Below, in pieces: positions 16,626 through 24,724 of a DNA stretch of 48,047 nucleotides. The notes under the pieces were generated by a model. That model saw nothing but the letters and a program-made list of their open reading frames with translations. It was not told where the DNA came from and searched no databases. The DNA comes from an uncultured Lachnospiraceae bacterium (lineage in GTDB: Bacteria; Bacillota; Clostridia; Lachnospirales; Lachnospiraceae), in the NCBI GenBank assembly GCA_947366105.1, contig CANAZK010000003.1, forward strand, positions 1-48,047, written 5' to 3'. Made by a program: the position numbers and the translations under genes. Position 1 is the first letter of the stretch. Every line of letters begins with the position of its first letter.

Positions 16626-17321
16626 CTAAAGCTTCTCTACCTTATATCCCACGCCCCACACCACTTTCAGATAACGGGGCTCTTTCGGATTAATTTCAAT
16701 CTTCTCACGGATATGCCGGATATGTACCGCCACTGTATTATCCGCTCCGATTGCATCCTCATTCCAAATGCTTTCATATATTTGGTCGATAGAAAATACT
16801 TTTCCTTGATTTTTTACTAACAGCAATAAAATATTATATTCAATAGGAGTGAGTTTTACGGTCTCACCGTCAACTGTCACCTCTTTTAAGTCATCCTCAA
16901 TTGTCAGTCCGCCTACTGTGTATACAGAGCTGCTGCTGTTCGTTACCGTGCTTCCAAGCTTTGTATACCTCCTAATCTGTGACTTTACTCTTGCCACCAG
17001 TTCCAGCGGATTAAACGGTTTTGTCACATAATCATCTGCCCCCACGTTCAGTCCAAGTATCTTATCCGCATCTTCTGATTTGGCGGATAAAATAATAATC
17101 GGCAGACTATTCTCCTCTCGGATCTTCAGCGTCGCTCTGATACCGTCCAGTCTCGGCATCATCACGTCTATTACAAGCAAATCTACTTGCTCTTTCCTCA
17201 ATATCTTCAGCGCCTCTTCACCGTCATACGCTTTCAGCACATTATACCCCTCCTGCGCCAAATAAATTTCGATTGCCTCTACAATCTCTTTGTCATCATC
17301 ACATACTAAAATATTAAACAT
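16626..17321 (-). CDS. OmpR/PhoB-family response regulator
   Basis: I start at ATG 17321 (MFNILVCDDD) because GGGAGG lies 8 nt upstream; earlier in-frame ATGs overlap that site. The product has 231 residues. The receiver domain has the acidic pair CDDD, phospho-acceptor Asp in LLVIDVMMPRLDG, Thr/Ser in IILSAKSED and Lys in DDYVTKPF. The C-terminal winged helix contains KLTPIEYNILLLLVKNQGKV and the VAVHIRHIREKIE recognition region. It forms an operon with the kinase. Palindromic TTCTTAAGAA sequences upstream may be its own binding sites. Confidence 0.95.
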   Translation of the reverse strand: MFNILVCDDDKEIVEAIEIYLAQEGYNVLKAYDGEEALKILRKEQVDLLVIDVMMPRLDGIRATLKIREENSLPIIILSAKSEDADKILGLNVGADDYVTKPFNPLELVARVKSQIRRYTKLGSTVTNSSSSVYTVGGLTIEDDLKEVTVDGETVKLTPIEYNILLLLVKNQGKVFSIDQIYESIWNEDAIGADNTVAVHIRHIREKIEINPKEPRYLKVVWGVGYKVEKL

Positions 17322-17384
17322 TTTCATCACCTCCCTTGTAGTATACAAGATTAGCAGAGAATTTTTAAGAGCATATCGTGAAAT

Positions 17385-17401
17385 TTCTTAAGAATTCTTA
17401 A
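17385..17401. promoter_or_regulatory. TTCTTAA direct repeat, candidate response-regulator operator
   Basis: Two TTCTTAA units start at 17385 and 17395, one helical turn apart, as usual for OmpR/PhoB-type sites. They lie between the divergent response regulator and citrate synthase promoters. Similar paired CTTAA units lie upstream of both small RNA copies (21777-21803 and 24483-24500). Confidence 0.4.
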
Positions 17402-17436
17402 ATATCCCAGTTCACAAACTTTTAATATCTTGTTAA

Positions 17437-17465
17437 TTGTAATTGTATAGGCATTTTAGTATAAT
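17437..17465 (+). promoter_or_regulatory. Citrate synthase promoter
   Basis: TTGTAA, a 17-base spacer and TATAAT form a SigA-type promoter. The predicted start near 17472 rules out the earlier in-frame start at 17443. Confidence 0.7.
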
Positions 17466-17523
17466 AATTATAATTTTTTCCAGGAAACCCAAGGCGTTAA
17501 GAATGAAAGGACTGATAGACACT

Positions 17524-18894
17524 ATGACAAAAACACTCGAAACTACATTATTTGAAGTTACTCCGAAGATAAAACAACTCGCAGAACTTTGCGAAGCAAG
17601 CAATGCCATTGATAAAGAGCTTTATACAAAATATGAGGTAAAAAGAGGTCTCCGCGATTTAAACGGAAAGGGCGTTTTGGCAGGTCTTACCAACATTTCC
17701 GACGTCTGCGCCAAAAAGCTGGTGGACGGAGTTGAGGTTCCATGCGCCGGCAATCTCTATTACAGGGGGTACAACATTAAGGAGCTGGTAAAAGGTTTCC
17801 TAAACGACAAGCATTTTGGATTTGAAGAAATTACATATCTTCTTTTATTCGGCGAACTTCCAAATACGAAGGAACTTGAAGATTTCAAGGAAACCCTCAT
17901 CGAAAGACGTACGCTTCCTCCGAACTTTGTAAGAGATATTATTATGAAAGCTCCGAGCAGGGATATGATGAACAGTCTTTCCCGCTCAATACTGAATCTG
18001 TATTCCTATGATGATAAAGCGGACGACACTTCTATTCCTAACGTATTGCGTCAATGTCTGAATCTAATCAGTCAATTTCCGATGCTTATGGTGTACGGAT
18101 ATCACGCATATAATTACCGCATGGGACAGGATCTTTATATTTACGCTCCGCTGCCGGAACTTTCAACCGCTGAAAATATTTTAATGATGCTTCGTGAAAA
18201 CAAGAAATATACGCAATTTGAAGCTACCGTGCTTGATATGGCGCTTGTGCTTCACATGGATCACGGCGGAGGTAATAACTCTACATTTACCACCCACGTT
18301 GTTACGTCCTCCGGTACGGACACCTATTCCACTATGGCAGCCGCTATGGCCTCACTTAAAGGACCGAAACACGGCGGAGCCAATATCAAAGTTACCTCCA
18401 TGTTTGCCGATATGAAGGAACATCTTACCGATTGGACAGACGAAGAACAGGTACGCCGGTACTTAGTCGATCTGCTGGACAAGAAAGCATTTGATCAAAA
18501 GGGGCTTATTTACGGTATGGGACACGCTATTTACTCTGTGTCCGACCCGAGAGCGGATATTTTTAAAGACTTTGTGAAACGTCTTGCGGCTGAAAAAGGC
18601 TATGAAAAAGAATACGCTCTTTACGAGATGGTGGAAAGCATGGCGCCAAAGGTAATCGGTGAGAAGCGTAAGATTTACAAAGGCGTTAACGCAAATGTGG
18701 ACTTTTACAGCGGTCTTGTATATGAAATGCTGGAGCTTCCAAAAGAACTCTATACACCTATTTTCGCCGCGGCACGTGTCGTTGGATGGAGTGCGCATCG
18801 TTTGGAAGAGCTTAAGAATGTAGACAAGATTATCCGTCCCGCATACAAGCCTCTGGCTCCTTATCGGGATTATGTAAAAATGGAGGACAGATAG
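17524..18894 (+). CDS. gltA: Citrate synthase (si-type family)
   Basis: The product has 456 residues from ATG 17524 (AAAGGA about 12 nt upstream); ATG 17503 is an alternative. Hallmarks of the citrate/2-methylcitrate synthase family are LYYRGYNIKELVKGF, then LHMDHGGGNNSTFTTHVVTS (catalytic His and following Asn/Ser), KGPKHGGAN (second His) and GMGHAIYSVSDPRAD (third His and Arg). An Asp in VNANVDFYSGLVY completes the active site. The ~70-residue N-terminal extension before the core is typical of the clostridial version. It condenses acetyl-CoA with oxaloacetate and in gut Clostridia feeds glutamate synthesis. An aconitase-family gene lies 13 kb away, and no isocitrate dehydrogenase is present here. 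Confidence 0.93.
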   Translation: MTKTLETTLFEVTPKIKQLAELCEASNAIDKELYTKYEVKRGLRDLNGKGVLAGLTNISDVCAKKLVDGVEVPCAGNLYYRGYNIKELVKGFLNDKHFGFEEITYLLLFGELPNTKELEDFKETLIERRTLPPNFVRDIIMKAPSRDMMNSLSRSILNLYSYDDKADDTSIPNVLRQCLNLISQFPMLMVYGYHAYNYRMGQDLYIYAPLPELSTAENILMMLRENKKYTQFEATVLDMALVLHMDHGGGNNSTFTTHVVTSSGTDTYSTMAAAMASLKGPKHGGANIKVTSMFADMKEHLTDWTDEEQVRRYLVDLLDKKAFDQKGLIYGMGHAIYSVSDPRADIFKDFVKRLAAEKGYEKEYALYEMVESMAPKVIGEKRKIYKGVNANVDFYSGLVYEMLELPKELYTPIFAAARVVGWSAHRLEELKNVDKIIRPAYKPLAPYRDYVKMEDR

Positions 18895-18901
18895 CATAAC
18901 T

Positions 18902-19825
18902 ATGAAAAATCATTTTTATTACCAATCGAAGGATGGCAAAACCCGGATTCATGCAATTGAATGGGCGCCGGAAACAGAAGTCAAAGCCGTCCTGCAGATT
19001 TCTCATGGAATGGTGGAATATATTGACCGGTATGATGAATTTGCTCATTTTCTCAGCCAGCGCGGATATTATGTGGTAGGTCAGGATCATTTGGGACACG
19101 GCGAATCTGTACATAATGATTCCTGCCACGGATATTTCCATGAAACACACGGAAATGAATATGTAATTGGGGATATCCATAAGCTGCGTAAAATTACGTC
19201 CAAAAAATACCCTGACGTCCCTTATTTTATGCTTGGGCACAGTATGGGTTCTTTCCTCACAAGGCAGTATATCACCATATACGGGGACGGACTTTCAGGC
19301 GTCATTATTATGGGAACCGGCAATCAGCCGCTGCCCCTTATCCGGCTCGGTAAAATACTGTGCCGCATTATTGCAGGACTGAAAGGCTGGACTTATCGAA
19401 GTTCTTTCATTAATAATATGGCCTTCGGCAGCTATAACAAAAGATTTCAGCCCGCAAGAACCAAGATGGACTGGCTCAGCAAAAACGAAGATAATATTGA
19501 CAGCTATCTGAAAGACCCTTGGTGTACTTTCCTATTTACCGTCAATGCATACTACCACATGTTCCGCGGCATAGAGCAGCTTTCCCTGAGAAAAAATTTT
19601 GACCGGATTCCTAGAAATCTGCCTGTATTTTTTGTCGCCGGTAAAGACGACCCTGTCGGCAATTTTGGAAAAGGCGTTACCACAGTCTGGAGAAAATATA
19701 AGAAAAGCGGTTTTAAAGACGTCTCGCTTAAGCTGTACGAGAACGGCAGACACGAGATTCTGAATGAAACGGACCGCCATATTGTTTTTCGGGATATATA
19801 TCTGTGGTTGAAAAAACATCAATAG
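18902..19825 (+). CDS. Alpha/beta hydrolase, lysophospholipase / monoacylglycerol lipase-like
   Basis: The product has 307 residues of the S33 / hydrolase_4 type. The oxyanion-region motif is QISHGMVEYIDRYDEFAHFL, the nucleophile elbow is GHSMGS (Ser near residue 116), the acid is in VAGKDDPVGNFGKG and the His is in YENGRHEILNE. GQDHLGHGES is the typical family stretch. Substrates are likely lipid esters such as lysophospholipids. No signal peptide is seen, so it should be cytoplasmic. It starts 7 bases after the citrate synthase stop and is probably cotranscribed, though there is no obvious metabolic link. Confidence 0.88.
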   Translation: MKNHFYYQSKDGKTRIHAIEWAPETEVKAVLQISHGMVEYIDRYDEFAHFLSQRGYYVVGQDHLGHGESVHNDSCHGYFHETHGNEYVIGDIHKLRKITSKKYPDVPYFMLGHSMGSFLTRQYITIYGDGLSGVIIMGTGNQPLPLIRLGKILCRIIAGLKGWTYRSSFINNMAFGSYNKRFQPARTKMDWLSKNEDNIDSYLKDPWCTFLFTVNAYYHMFRGIEQLSLRKNFDRIPRNLPVFFVAGKDDPVGNFGKGVTTVWRKYKKSGFKDVSLKLYENGRHEILNETDRHIVFRDIYLWLKKHQ

Positions 19826-19830
19826 TAAGA

Positions 19831-19880
19831 ATACATGCGCTTCATCTGTGACTTGAGCACCATAGATGAAGCGCATGTAT
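19831..19880. repeat. 17-bp perfect inverted repeat between convergent genes
   Basis: ATACATGCGCTTCATCT (19831-19847) and AGATGAAGCGCATGTAT (19864-19880) are exact reverse complements separated by 16 bases. The hairpin sits right after the hydrolase stop and covers the end of the broken PHP gene. There is no T run, so it looks more like a palindromic repeat than a standard terminator. Confidence 0.7.
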
Positions 19881-20048
19881 ACTATACTCCTCCGCTTCCG
19901 CAATATATTTTTCCCACATTTTTGTTGTGTCATGACTGGTAAATGCCAAATGTGTCAGACCGGCCTGCTTCGCCGTTTCCAAAATCTGTACAGCGTCTTC
20001 GCTTCCGTCCGATATTGTTGTATGTAAATGTAAATCTGCCCGATACAT
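19842..20048 (-). pseudogene. Truncated PHP-domain phosphoesterase
   Basis: The start is good (AGGAGG before ATG 20048) and the N-terminus is a clear PHP domain: MYRADLHLHTTISDGS with metal-binding HLH, then LTHLAFTSHDTTK. Only 68 residues remain where about 280 are usual. After HDTTK the sequence goes to an unrelated or rejoined tail (MWEKYIAEAEEYSIHALHLW) that ends within the 19831-19880 hairpin. Most metal ligands are lost, so the product should be inactive. Confidence 0.75.
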
Positions 20049-20164
20049 AATGTCCTCCTGTCAAGTTACCATACTTATCCGAAAACTTTTGATAACTATA
20101 TTATACACTCTGTTTTTATGTTATACTAGTACAAGGAAGAATTATACAAGGAGAATTAAATCAT

Positions 20165-21037
20165 ATGAATAAGCCATTCTTAGGCAGCCCGCAGAACACA
20201 ATCGCAGTATTGCAGAAATACAATTTTACATTCCAAAAGAAATTCGGACAGAATTTTCTGATAGATACCCATGTACTTGATAAAATTATAAACTCCGCGG
20301 AGATTACAAAAGATGACATGGTGCTTGAAATCGGTCCGGGCATCGGAACTATGACGCAGTATCTTGCCTGCGCCGCCCGCCAAGTTATAGCAGTGGAGAT
20401 TGACAAAGCCCTCATACCGATTCTTGAAGATACGCTTTCTGCATACGATAATGTGACGGTTATTAACGATGATGTCCTGAAAACAGACATCACCGCCTTA
20501 GCCGTGGAACATAATGGCGGCAAACCGCTTAAAGTTGTGGCAAACCTTCCGTATTATATTACAACACCGATTATTATGGGATTGTTTGAAAGTCACGTTC
20601 CGATTGAGAGTATCACCGTTATGGTTCAGAAAGAGGTTGCCGACCGTATGCAGGTGGGTCCCGGCACGAAGGATTACGGCGCTCTCTCACTGGCAGTTCA
20701 ATATTATGCCAAACCGTATATCGTGGCAAATGTCCCGCCAAACTGTTTTATGCCAAGACCTAATGTGGGTTCAGCGGTCATCCGCCTGACTCGCCATAAG
20801 GAAGCGCCTGTTACAGTAGAAGATGAAACATTGATGTTCAAGATTATAAGGGCTTCCTTTAACCAGCGCCGGAAAACCCTTGCAAACGGATTGAATAATT
20901 CACCGGAAATCAACCTTCCAAAGGAGCTGATCACCGAAGCCATCGAAGAACTCGGAAAAGGTGCCGGCATCCGCGGCGAAACGCTTACTTTACAAGAATT
21001 TGCCACGCTGAGTAATATCATCAGTGGGAAATTATAA
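20165..21037 (+). CDS. rsmA: 16S rRNA (adenine1518/1519-N6) dimethyltransferase RsmA
   Basis: The product has 290 residues and starts at ATG 20165 behind AAGGAG. Diagnostic stretches are FQKKFGQNFLIDTHVLDKII, SAM motif VLEIGPGIGTMTQYLA, acidic VIAVEIDKALIP and the catalytic motif IV VVANLPYYITTPI (NLPY). The C-terminal part includes VPPNCFMPRPNVGSAVIRL and RASFNQRRKTL. It dimethylates two adenines in the 3' hairpin of 16S rRNA during 30S maturation; loss gives kasugamycin resistance. Length and motifs are complete. Confidence 0.97.
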   Translation: MNKPFLGSPQNTIAVLQKYNFTFQKKFGQNFLIDTHVLDKIINSAEITKDDMVLEIGPGIGTMTQYLACAARQVIAVEIDKALIPILEDTLSAYDNVTVINDDVLKTDITALAVEHNGGKPLKVVANLPYYITTPIIMGLFESHVPIESITVMVQKEVADRMQVGPGTKDYGALSLAVQYYAKPYIVANVPPNCFMPRPNVGSAVIRLTRHKEAPVTVEDETLMFKIIRASFNQRRKTLANGLNNSPEINLPKELITEAIEELGKGAGIRGETLTLQEFATLSNIISGKL

Positions 21038-21060
21038 AATATTTAAAAAGGAGAAACATT

Positions 21061-21741
21061 ATGCGGTACGAAATCAAAGGAGAAACATTACCAGTTGTTA
21101 TCTGCCAGCTTGAAGCCGGCGAGAAAATGATCACAGAAGGCGGCGCCATGTCATGGATGTCCCCGAACATGCTTATGGAGACCACTACAAACGGCGGGCT
21201 CGGAAAAGCATTCGGAAGAATGTTTTCGGGAGAGAAAATGTTCCAAAACGTCTACACATCTCAGGGCGGTAACGGATTAATTGCTTTTGCCTCAAGTTTT
21301 CCGGGATCTATCAAAGCCTTTAATATCTCTCCGGGAAATGAAATGATTTTCCAAAAGAGCGCTTTTCTTGCTTCTGAAGCAAGTGTTCAGTTATCGGTTC
21401 ATTTCCATAAGAAACTGGGTTCCGGCTTATTCGGCGGCGAAGGATTTATTCTTCAGAAGGTTACCGGAAACGGAATTGTATTTGCAGAATTCGACGGTCA
21501 TCTCGTAGAATATGATTTGCAGGCGGGACAGCAGATCGTCATAGATACGGGTCACCTTGCGGCAATGTCGTCAACCTGCCAAATGGATATTCAGACCATC
21601 AAGGGCGTGAAGAATATCGCTTTCGGCGGCGAAGGACTGTTTAACACGGTTATTACCGGACCGGGACGCGTCTACCTTCAGACAATGCCGATCAGCAATG
21701 TTGCAGGAGTGCTTCGTCCATATCTGCCGACCGGAAATTAA
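21061..21741 (+). CDS. AIM24 / TIGR00266 family protein
   Basis: The product has 226 residues behind an AAGGAG site and lies 23 bases after rsmA, so it is probably in the same transcript. The family layout is clear: GGAMSWMSPNMLMETTTNGG, FASSFPGSIKAFNISPGNE, VQLSVHFHKKLGSGLFGGEG, GIVFAEFDGHLVEYDL and a closing NTVITGPGRVYLQTMPI. These are all-beta, symmetric proteins of unknown biochemical role (mitochondrial AIM24 relatives). The gene appears intact. Confidence 0.9.
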   Translation: MRYEIKGETLPVVICQLEAGEKMITEGGAMSWMSPNMLMETTTNGGLGKAFGRMFSGEKMFQNVYTSQGGNGLIAFASSFPGSIKAFNISPGNEMIFQKSAFLASEASVQLSVHFHKKLGSGLFGGEGFILQKVTGNGIVFAEFDGHLVEYDLQAGQQIVIDTGHLAAMSSTCQMDIQTIKGVKNIAFGGEGLFNTVITGPGRVYLQTMPISNVAGVLRPYLPTGN

Positions 21742-21848
21742 GATAAAGATTTAGAGAATGATACAAGATTTATTTTCTCTTAATATTTTTTCGATTTTCT
21801 TAAGGCAATGAACATACTTTGGACACATTTTTACTTTATACTTAGAGT

Positions 21849-21985
21849 CAGATAGTTGATAAAACAACTATCACCCCCCTCATAAAGTAAAACGCATCCG
21901 TAAGAGGATGCAGACTTTACTCTCATTCCTTTAAATTAAATGAAAGGCGAAGCCCGTTACCCTTGTGGTCGACGGGCTTTTGCTT
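21849..21985 (+). ncRNA. Structured small RNA, copy 1
   Basis: A ~137-nt unit has a TATACT -10 at 21837-21842 and a conserved TTTGGACA box at 21818-21825. Three stems are visible: GATAGTTG/CAACTATC (851-872); AGTAAA..CGCATCC with GGATGC..TTTACT (about 21885-21921); and terminator AAGCCCGT/ACGGGCTT followed by TTTTGCTTG. Unpaired C/U-rich linkers (CCCCCCTCAT and CTCTCATTCCTTTA) are identical in copy 2 at 24566. Stem changes between the copies are compensatory, which supports a real RNA. No open reading frame fits. I do not recognise it as a named family. Confidence 0.75.
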
Positions 21986-22095
21986 GCTCTGTTTTCCCCG
22001 GCTCTTTTACGGTTCCCTTGTCTTTTTACTTTTTTTATGCTATATTCATGTTGCATTATAATTGATATTTTTCAGGAAAAGGATAATAAATACAT

Positions 22096-22752
22096 ATGAT
22101 AAACACTACTTTATTTTTTGCAATGGAGATAATGGGCACCATTGCGTTTTCATGTTCCGGAGCCATGACCGCTATCCAGAAAAAACTTGATTTGCTCGGC
22201 GTAATTGTACTTGCCGTGATTACCGCTGTAGGCGGCGGAATGTCCCGCGACATTTTGATTGGAAATAATCCCCCGGCGCTTTTCAAAAATCCGGTATATG
22301 TTACCGTTGCCGTCGCTGCTGCAATCGTTATGTTTCTCACCGTGCGGTCCAAACGGCTCTCCCGGATATTTATTCAAGTCCGCCATTATGAACGCATTAT
22401 GAATTTCTTCGATGCCGTCGGGCTGGGCGTCTTTACGGTTGTGGGTGTAAATACCGCGGTGCATTCTACGCATAACCAGTATTTTTTCCTGACCATTTTT
22501 CTCGGTGTGATTACCGGCGTCGGCGGAGGACTTTTAAGAGATATCATGGTTTGTGAAATTCCATCTATTTTAAAAGAGCATATTTATGCATGCGCCTCCC
22601 TCATCGGCGCATTGATTTATGCACTCTTTCTATATATAAATAAGCCTAACATCGGAATACTTGTCAGTGCGGCTGTGATTGTGCTAATCCGTGTCCTCGC
22701 AAGACATTACGACTGGAATCTTCCCCACGGCAAACCGGATATATTACAATAA
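22096..22752 (+). CDS. TRIC-type cation channel family protein (UPF0126, YadS/YicG-like)
   Basis: The product has 218 residues with seven membrane segments in two repeated halves. Each half carries the diagnostic glycine-rich motif: ITAVGGGMSRDILIG in the first and GVITGVGGGLLRDIMVCE in the second. Bacterial relatives of trimeric intracellular cation channels share this layout; some members are annotated as glycine transporters, so the substrate is uncertain. The gene stands alone, with a terminator right after its stop. Confidence 0.92.
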   Translation: MINTTLFFAMEIMGTIAFSCSGAMTAIQKKLDLLGVIVLAVITAVGGGMSRDILIGNNPPALFKNPVYVTVAVAAAIVMFLTVRSKRLSRIFIQVRHYERIMNFFDAVGLGVFTVVGVNTAVHSTHNQYFFLTIFLGVITGVGGGLLRDIMVCEIPSILKEHIYACASLIGALIYALFLYINKPNIGILVSAAVIVLIRVLARHYDWNLPHGKPDILQ

Positions 22753-22764
22753 CCGGAGTACAGC

Positions 22765-22804
22765 AAAAGTCACACTAACGTCTTATTGCGCAAGTGTGAC
22801 TTTT
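22765..22804. terminator. Bidirectional intrinsic terminator
   Basis: AAAAGTCACACT pairs perfectly with AGTGTGACTTTT (12 bp). It lies between the plus-strand channel gene and the minus-strand M42 remnant and can serve both. Confidence 0.88.
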
Positions 22805-22811
22805 CACAAGA

Positions 22812-23624
22812 TTATTTGAACACTTCTTCCGTAACAATACGAAGTGAACGTTCCACATAAGTTCTTAACAAATCAATACATGACTGCAGATCATCCAAAT
22901 TAATAATACTGTTTGGAGAATAACCGTATCTTGTCGGAATGGAAATCCCCACAGCCTTGACCCCCTAATATGATTTATTGATGGCTCCGACATCGGTTCC
23001 GCCGTTTGCCAGCACATCAAACTGATATTGAATCTGATGTTCTTTTGCACATTCAGTTATCTGTTCTACCATGTCTTCATCACATATCACACAAGCATTG
23101 CTTATACTAATGGCAGCTCCCTTTCCTAAAACCGCGTTCCCCTCCCCGTCTCCCGGGACATCAAAGGAACCTGTAATGTCCACCGCAATACCGAGATCCG
23201 GTCTTATTCTTTCTGAAGATGTGGTCGCTCCAAAAAGCCCAACCTCTTCCTGTACTGTAAATACAAAATAAACATCATGGTAAGGGATGCCCATCGCTTT
23301 TAATGCCTCAATTTGGACATAACAGGCGCTTCTGTCGTCAAATGCTTTTGCCATCACATTTCTTCCGATCAGCTCCCGATATTCACCTTGGAACATCGCA
23401 CAGTCGCCGACTTTTACATACTTTTCCGCTTCTTCTTTGGAGCCTGCACCGATATCAATATATAATTTATCTATTTCGCCGCTTTTAAAATCTTCCGGTT
23501 TTGCACAGGCAGCTACTGTTCCCACAACCCCGTTTCGGAACATCACCCGGTTCATAAACGAACAATGTGCGGAAACGCCTCCGACCTTTTTCACCTTCAA
23601 AAATCCTTCATCCGGAATCTTCAC
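22812..23624 (-). pseudogene. M42 family metallopeptidase, 5'-truncated with in-frame TAG
   Basis: The frame from 23624 to 22812 encodes the C-terminal three quarters of an M42 glutamyl aminopeptidase/cellulase-type protein. Present are NVMAKAFDDRSACYVQIEAL (metal-binding Asp), VFTVQEEVGLFGA (catalytic Glu pair), GIAVDITGSFDVPG and NGGTDVGAINKSY. A TAG stop at 22965-22967 then interrupts the frame. In the same frame it continues as GVKAVGISIPTRYGYSPN and INLDDLQSCIDLL to a natural end at 22812. About 60-100 N-terminal residues are also missing, because the previous gene ends only 10 bases away. Two independent lesions indicate a pseudogene. Confidence 0.82.
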
Positions 23625-23634
23625 CCTCCCGTAC

Positions 23635-24381
23635 TTAACCGATATAGGCTTCTGTATTATTTTCCATTCTCAATATACCGTCTTTTTCATATTTGTGAAA
23701 AATTTCTTCCAAAGCGGAACAGTACTTGTCAAAAGCTGCATCTCCCTTTTTAAGAGAGTAAGAGCCGGACAAACTTCTCTTTATAAAACGCTCTTTATCA
23801 TAGTATAAAGGATTGCTGTAAGATATCCTCTGATATTTACCGTCAAAAAATCTTTTTATACGCTCGTCATCTCTTCTTATGCCCCCACTGAATCCCCGAA
23901 ACGCCGGACAATATTTTTCAAAAACTTTATAACTTTCCCTGTTTACCGGAGAATCCATATCCCTCACATTCCAAATCAACAGAATTTTCCCGCTCGGTTT
24001 CAGAATTCTTGCACACTCAATTTTAAATTTGTCAATATCAAACCAGTGAAATGCCTGAGCTGTTGTTATAAAATCCACAGAATTGTCTTTTAGATTTGTA
24101 TGAACCGCATCGCCTTTTACAGAAATGAAATTAGAATTCCCGCAGAATTCTTTTTCCGCGGCCATTCTCATGCCGTCATTCGGCTCCACACCAAATACTG
24201 TGCTTCCTTTTTGCAGAAGCTGTTTTGAAAATTTGCCCGTTCCCGAACCAATATCCGCAATAACAGAGTCCGTTGTAAAACTGTATTTGTCATATAATTT
24301 TTCAATAAATTCTAAGGAATATTCAGGTCTGCCATATGTATATGCTTCTGCCAGCCCCGTGAAAAGTTGTGTATTCTCCAT
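23635..24381 (-). CDS. Class I SAM-dependent methyltransferase (Methyltransf_11-like)
   Basis: The product has 248 residues behind AGGAGG at ATG 24381. Landmarks are GLAEAYTYGRPEYSLEFIEK, motif I VIADIGSGTGKFSKQLL, acidic VFGVEPNDGMRMAAE, and DFITTAQAFHWFDIDKFKIE, the well-known AQAFHWF stretch of small-molecule methyltransferases. ILKPSGKILLIWNVRD follows. The C-terminal ~90 residues are the usual substrate cap. The substrate is unknown. It ends 10 bases before the damaged M42 gene, which suggests that a deletion removed the start of M42. Confidence 0.9.
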   Translation of the reverse strand: MENTQLFTGLAEAYTYGRPEYSLEFIEKLYDKYSFTTDSVIADIGSGTGKFSKQLLQKGSTVFGVEPNDGMRMAAEKEFCGNSNFISVKGDAVHTNLKDNSVDFITTAQAFHWFDIDKFKIECARILKPSGKILLIWNVRDMDSPVNRESYKVFEKYCPAFRGFSGGIRRDDERIKRFFDGKYQRISYSNPLYYDKERFIKRSLSGSYSLKKGDAAFDKYCSALEEIFHKYEKDGILRMENNTEAYIG

Positions 24382-24565
24382 CTAACATCCTCCTATTTTT
24401 TCATCAAGTATAGAATAAGTCAGCAAGGAATATTTTGTCAACGTAATTCTCAGATTCAATTTTCATAAGAAAAATTCCTAATTTCTTAAACTCATCTTAA
24501 GAAAATTTCGATTTCTTTTATTGTTACATCATATTTTGGACATATTTATCCTATATACTGATATC

Positions 24566-24705
24566 AAGATAGTTGATAAACAACTATCGCCCCCCTCATA
24601 AAGTAAAATGTATCCTGAAAACAGGATACAGCATTTTACTCTCATTCCTTTAGATAATAAGAAAAACGAAACCCGTTAGCCCTTGTGGTTGACGGGTTTT
24701 CGCTT
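24566..24705 (+). ncRNA. Structured small RNA, copy 2
   Basis: This has the same order as copy 1: TTTGGACA box (24535-24542), TATACT (24554-24559), stem GATAGTTG/CAACTATC (568-588), and the identical CCCCCCTCATAAAGTAAAA linker. A stem AGTAAAATG..TATCCTG with CAGGATA..CATTTTACT follows, then CTCTCATTCCTTTA and terminator AAACCCGT/ACGGGTTT with a T run. CGCATCC/GGATGC of copy 1 becomes TGTATCC/GGATACA here, and AAGCCC/GGGCTT becomes AAACCC/GGGTTT, so the base pairs are kept. Confidence 0.75.
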
Positions 24706-24724
24706 TGTAAATTATGAACCGAAT

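Noticed and set aside
17443..17523. 27-residue N-terminal extension of citrate synthase
   Set aside because: The promoter -10 at 17460-17465 lies inside it, so it cannot be part of the mRNA made from that promoter.
18463..19240. Minus-strand frames of 136-144 codons opposite citrate synthase and hydrolase
   Set aside because: Composition and lack of start signals mark them as shadows of two clear enzymes on the plus strand.
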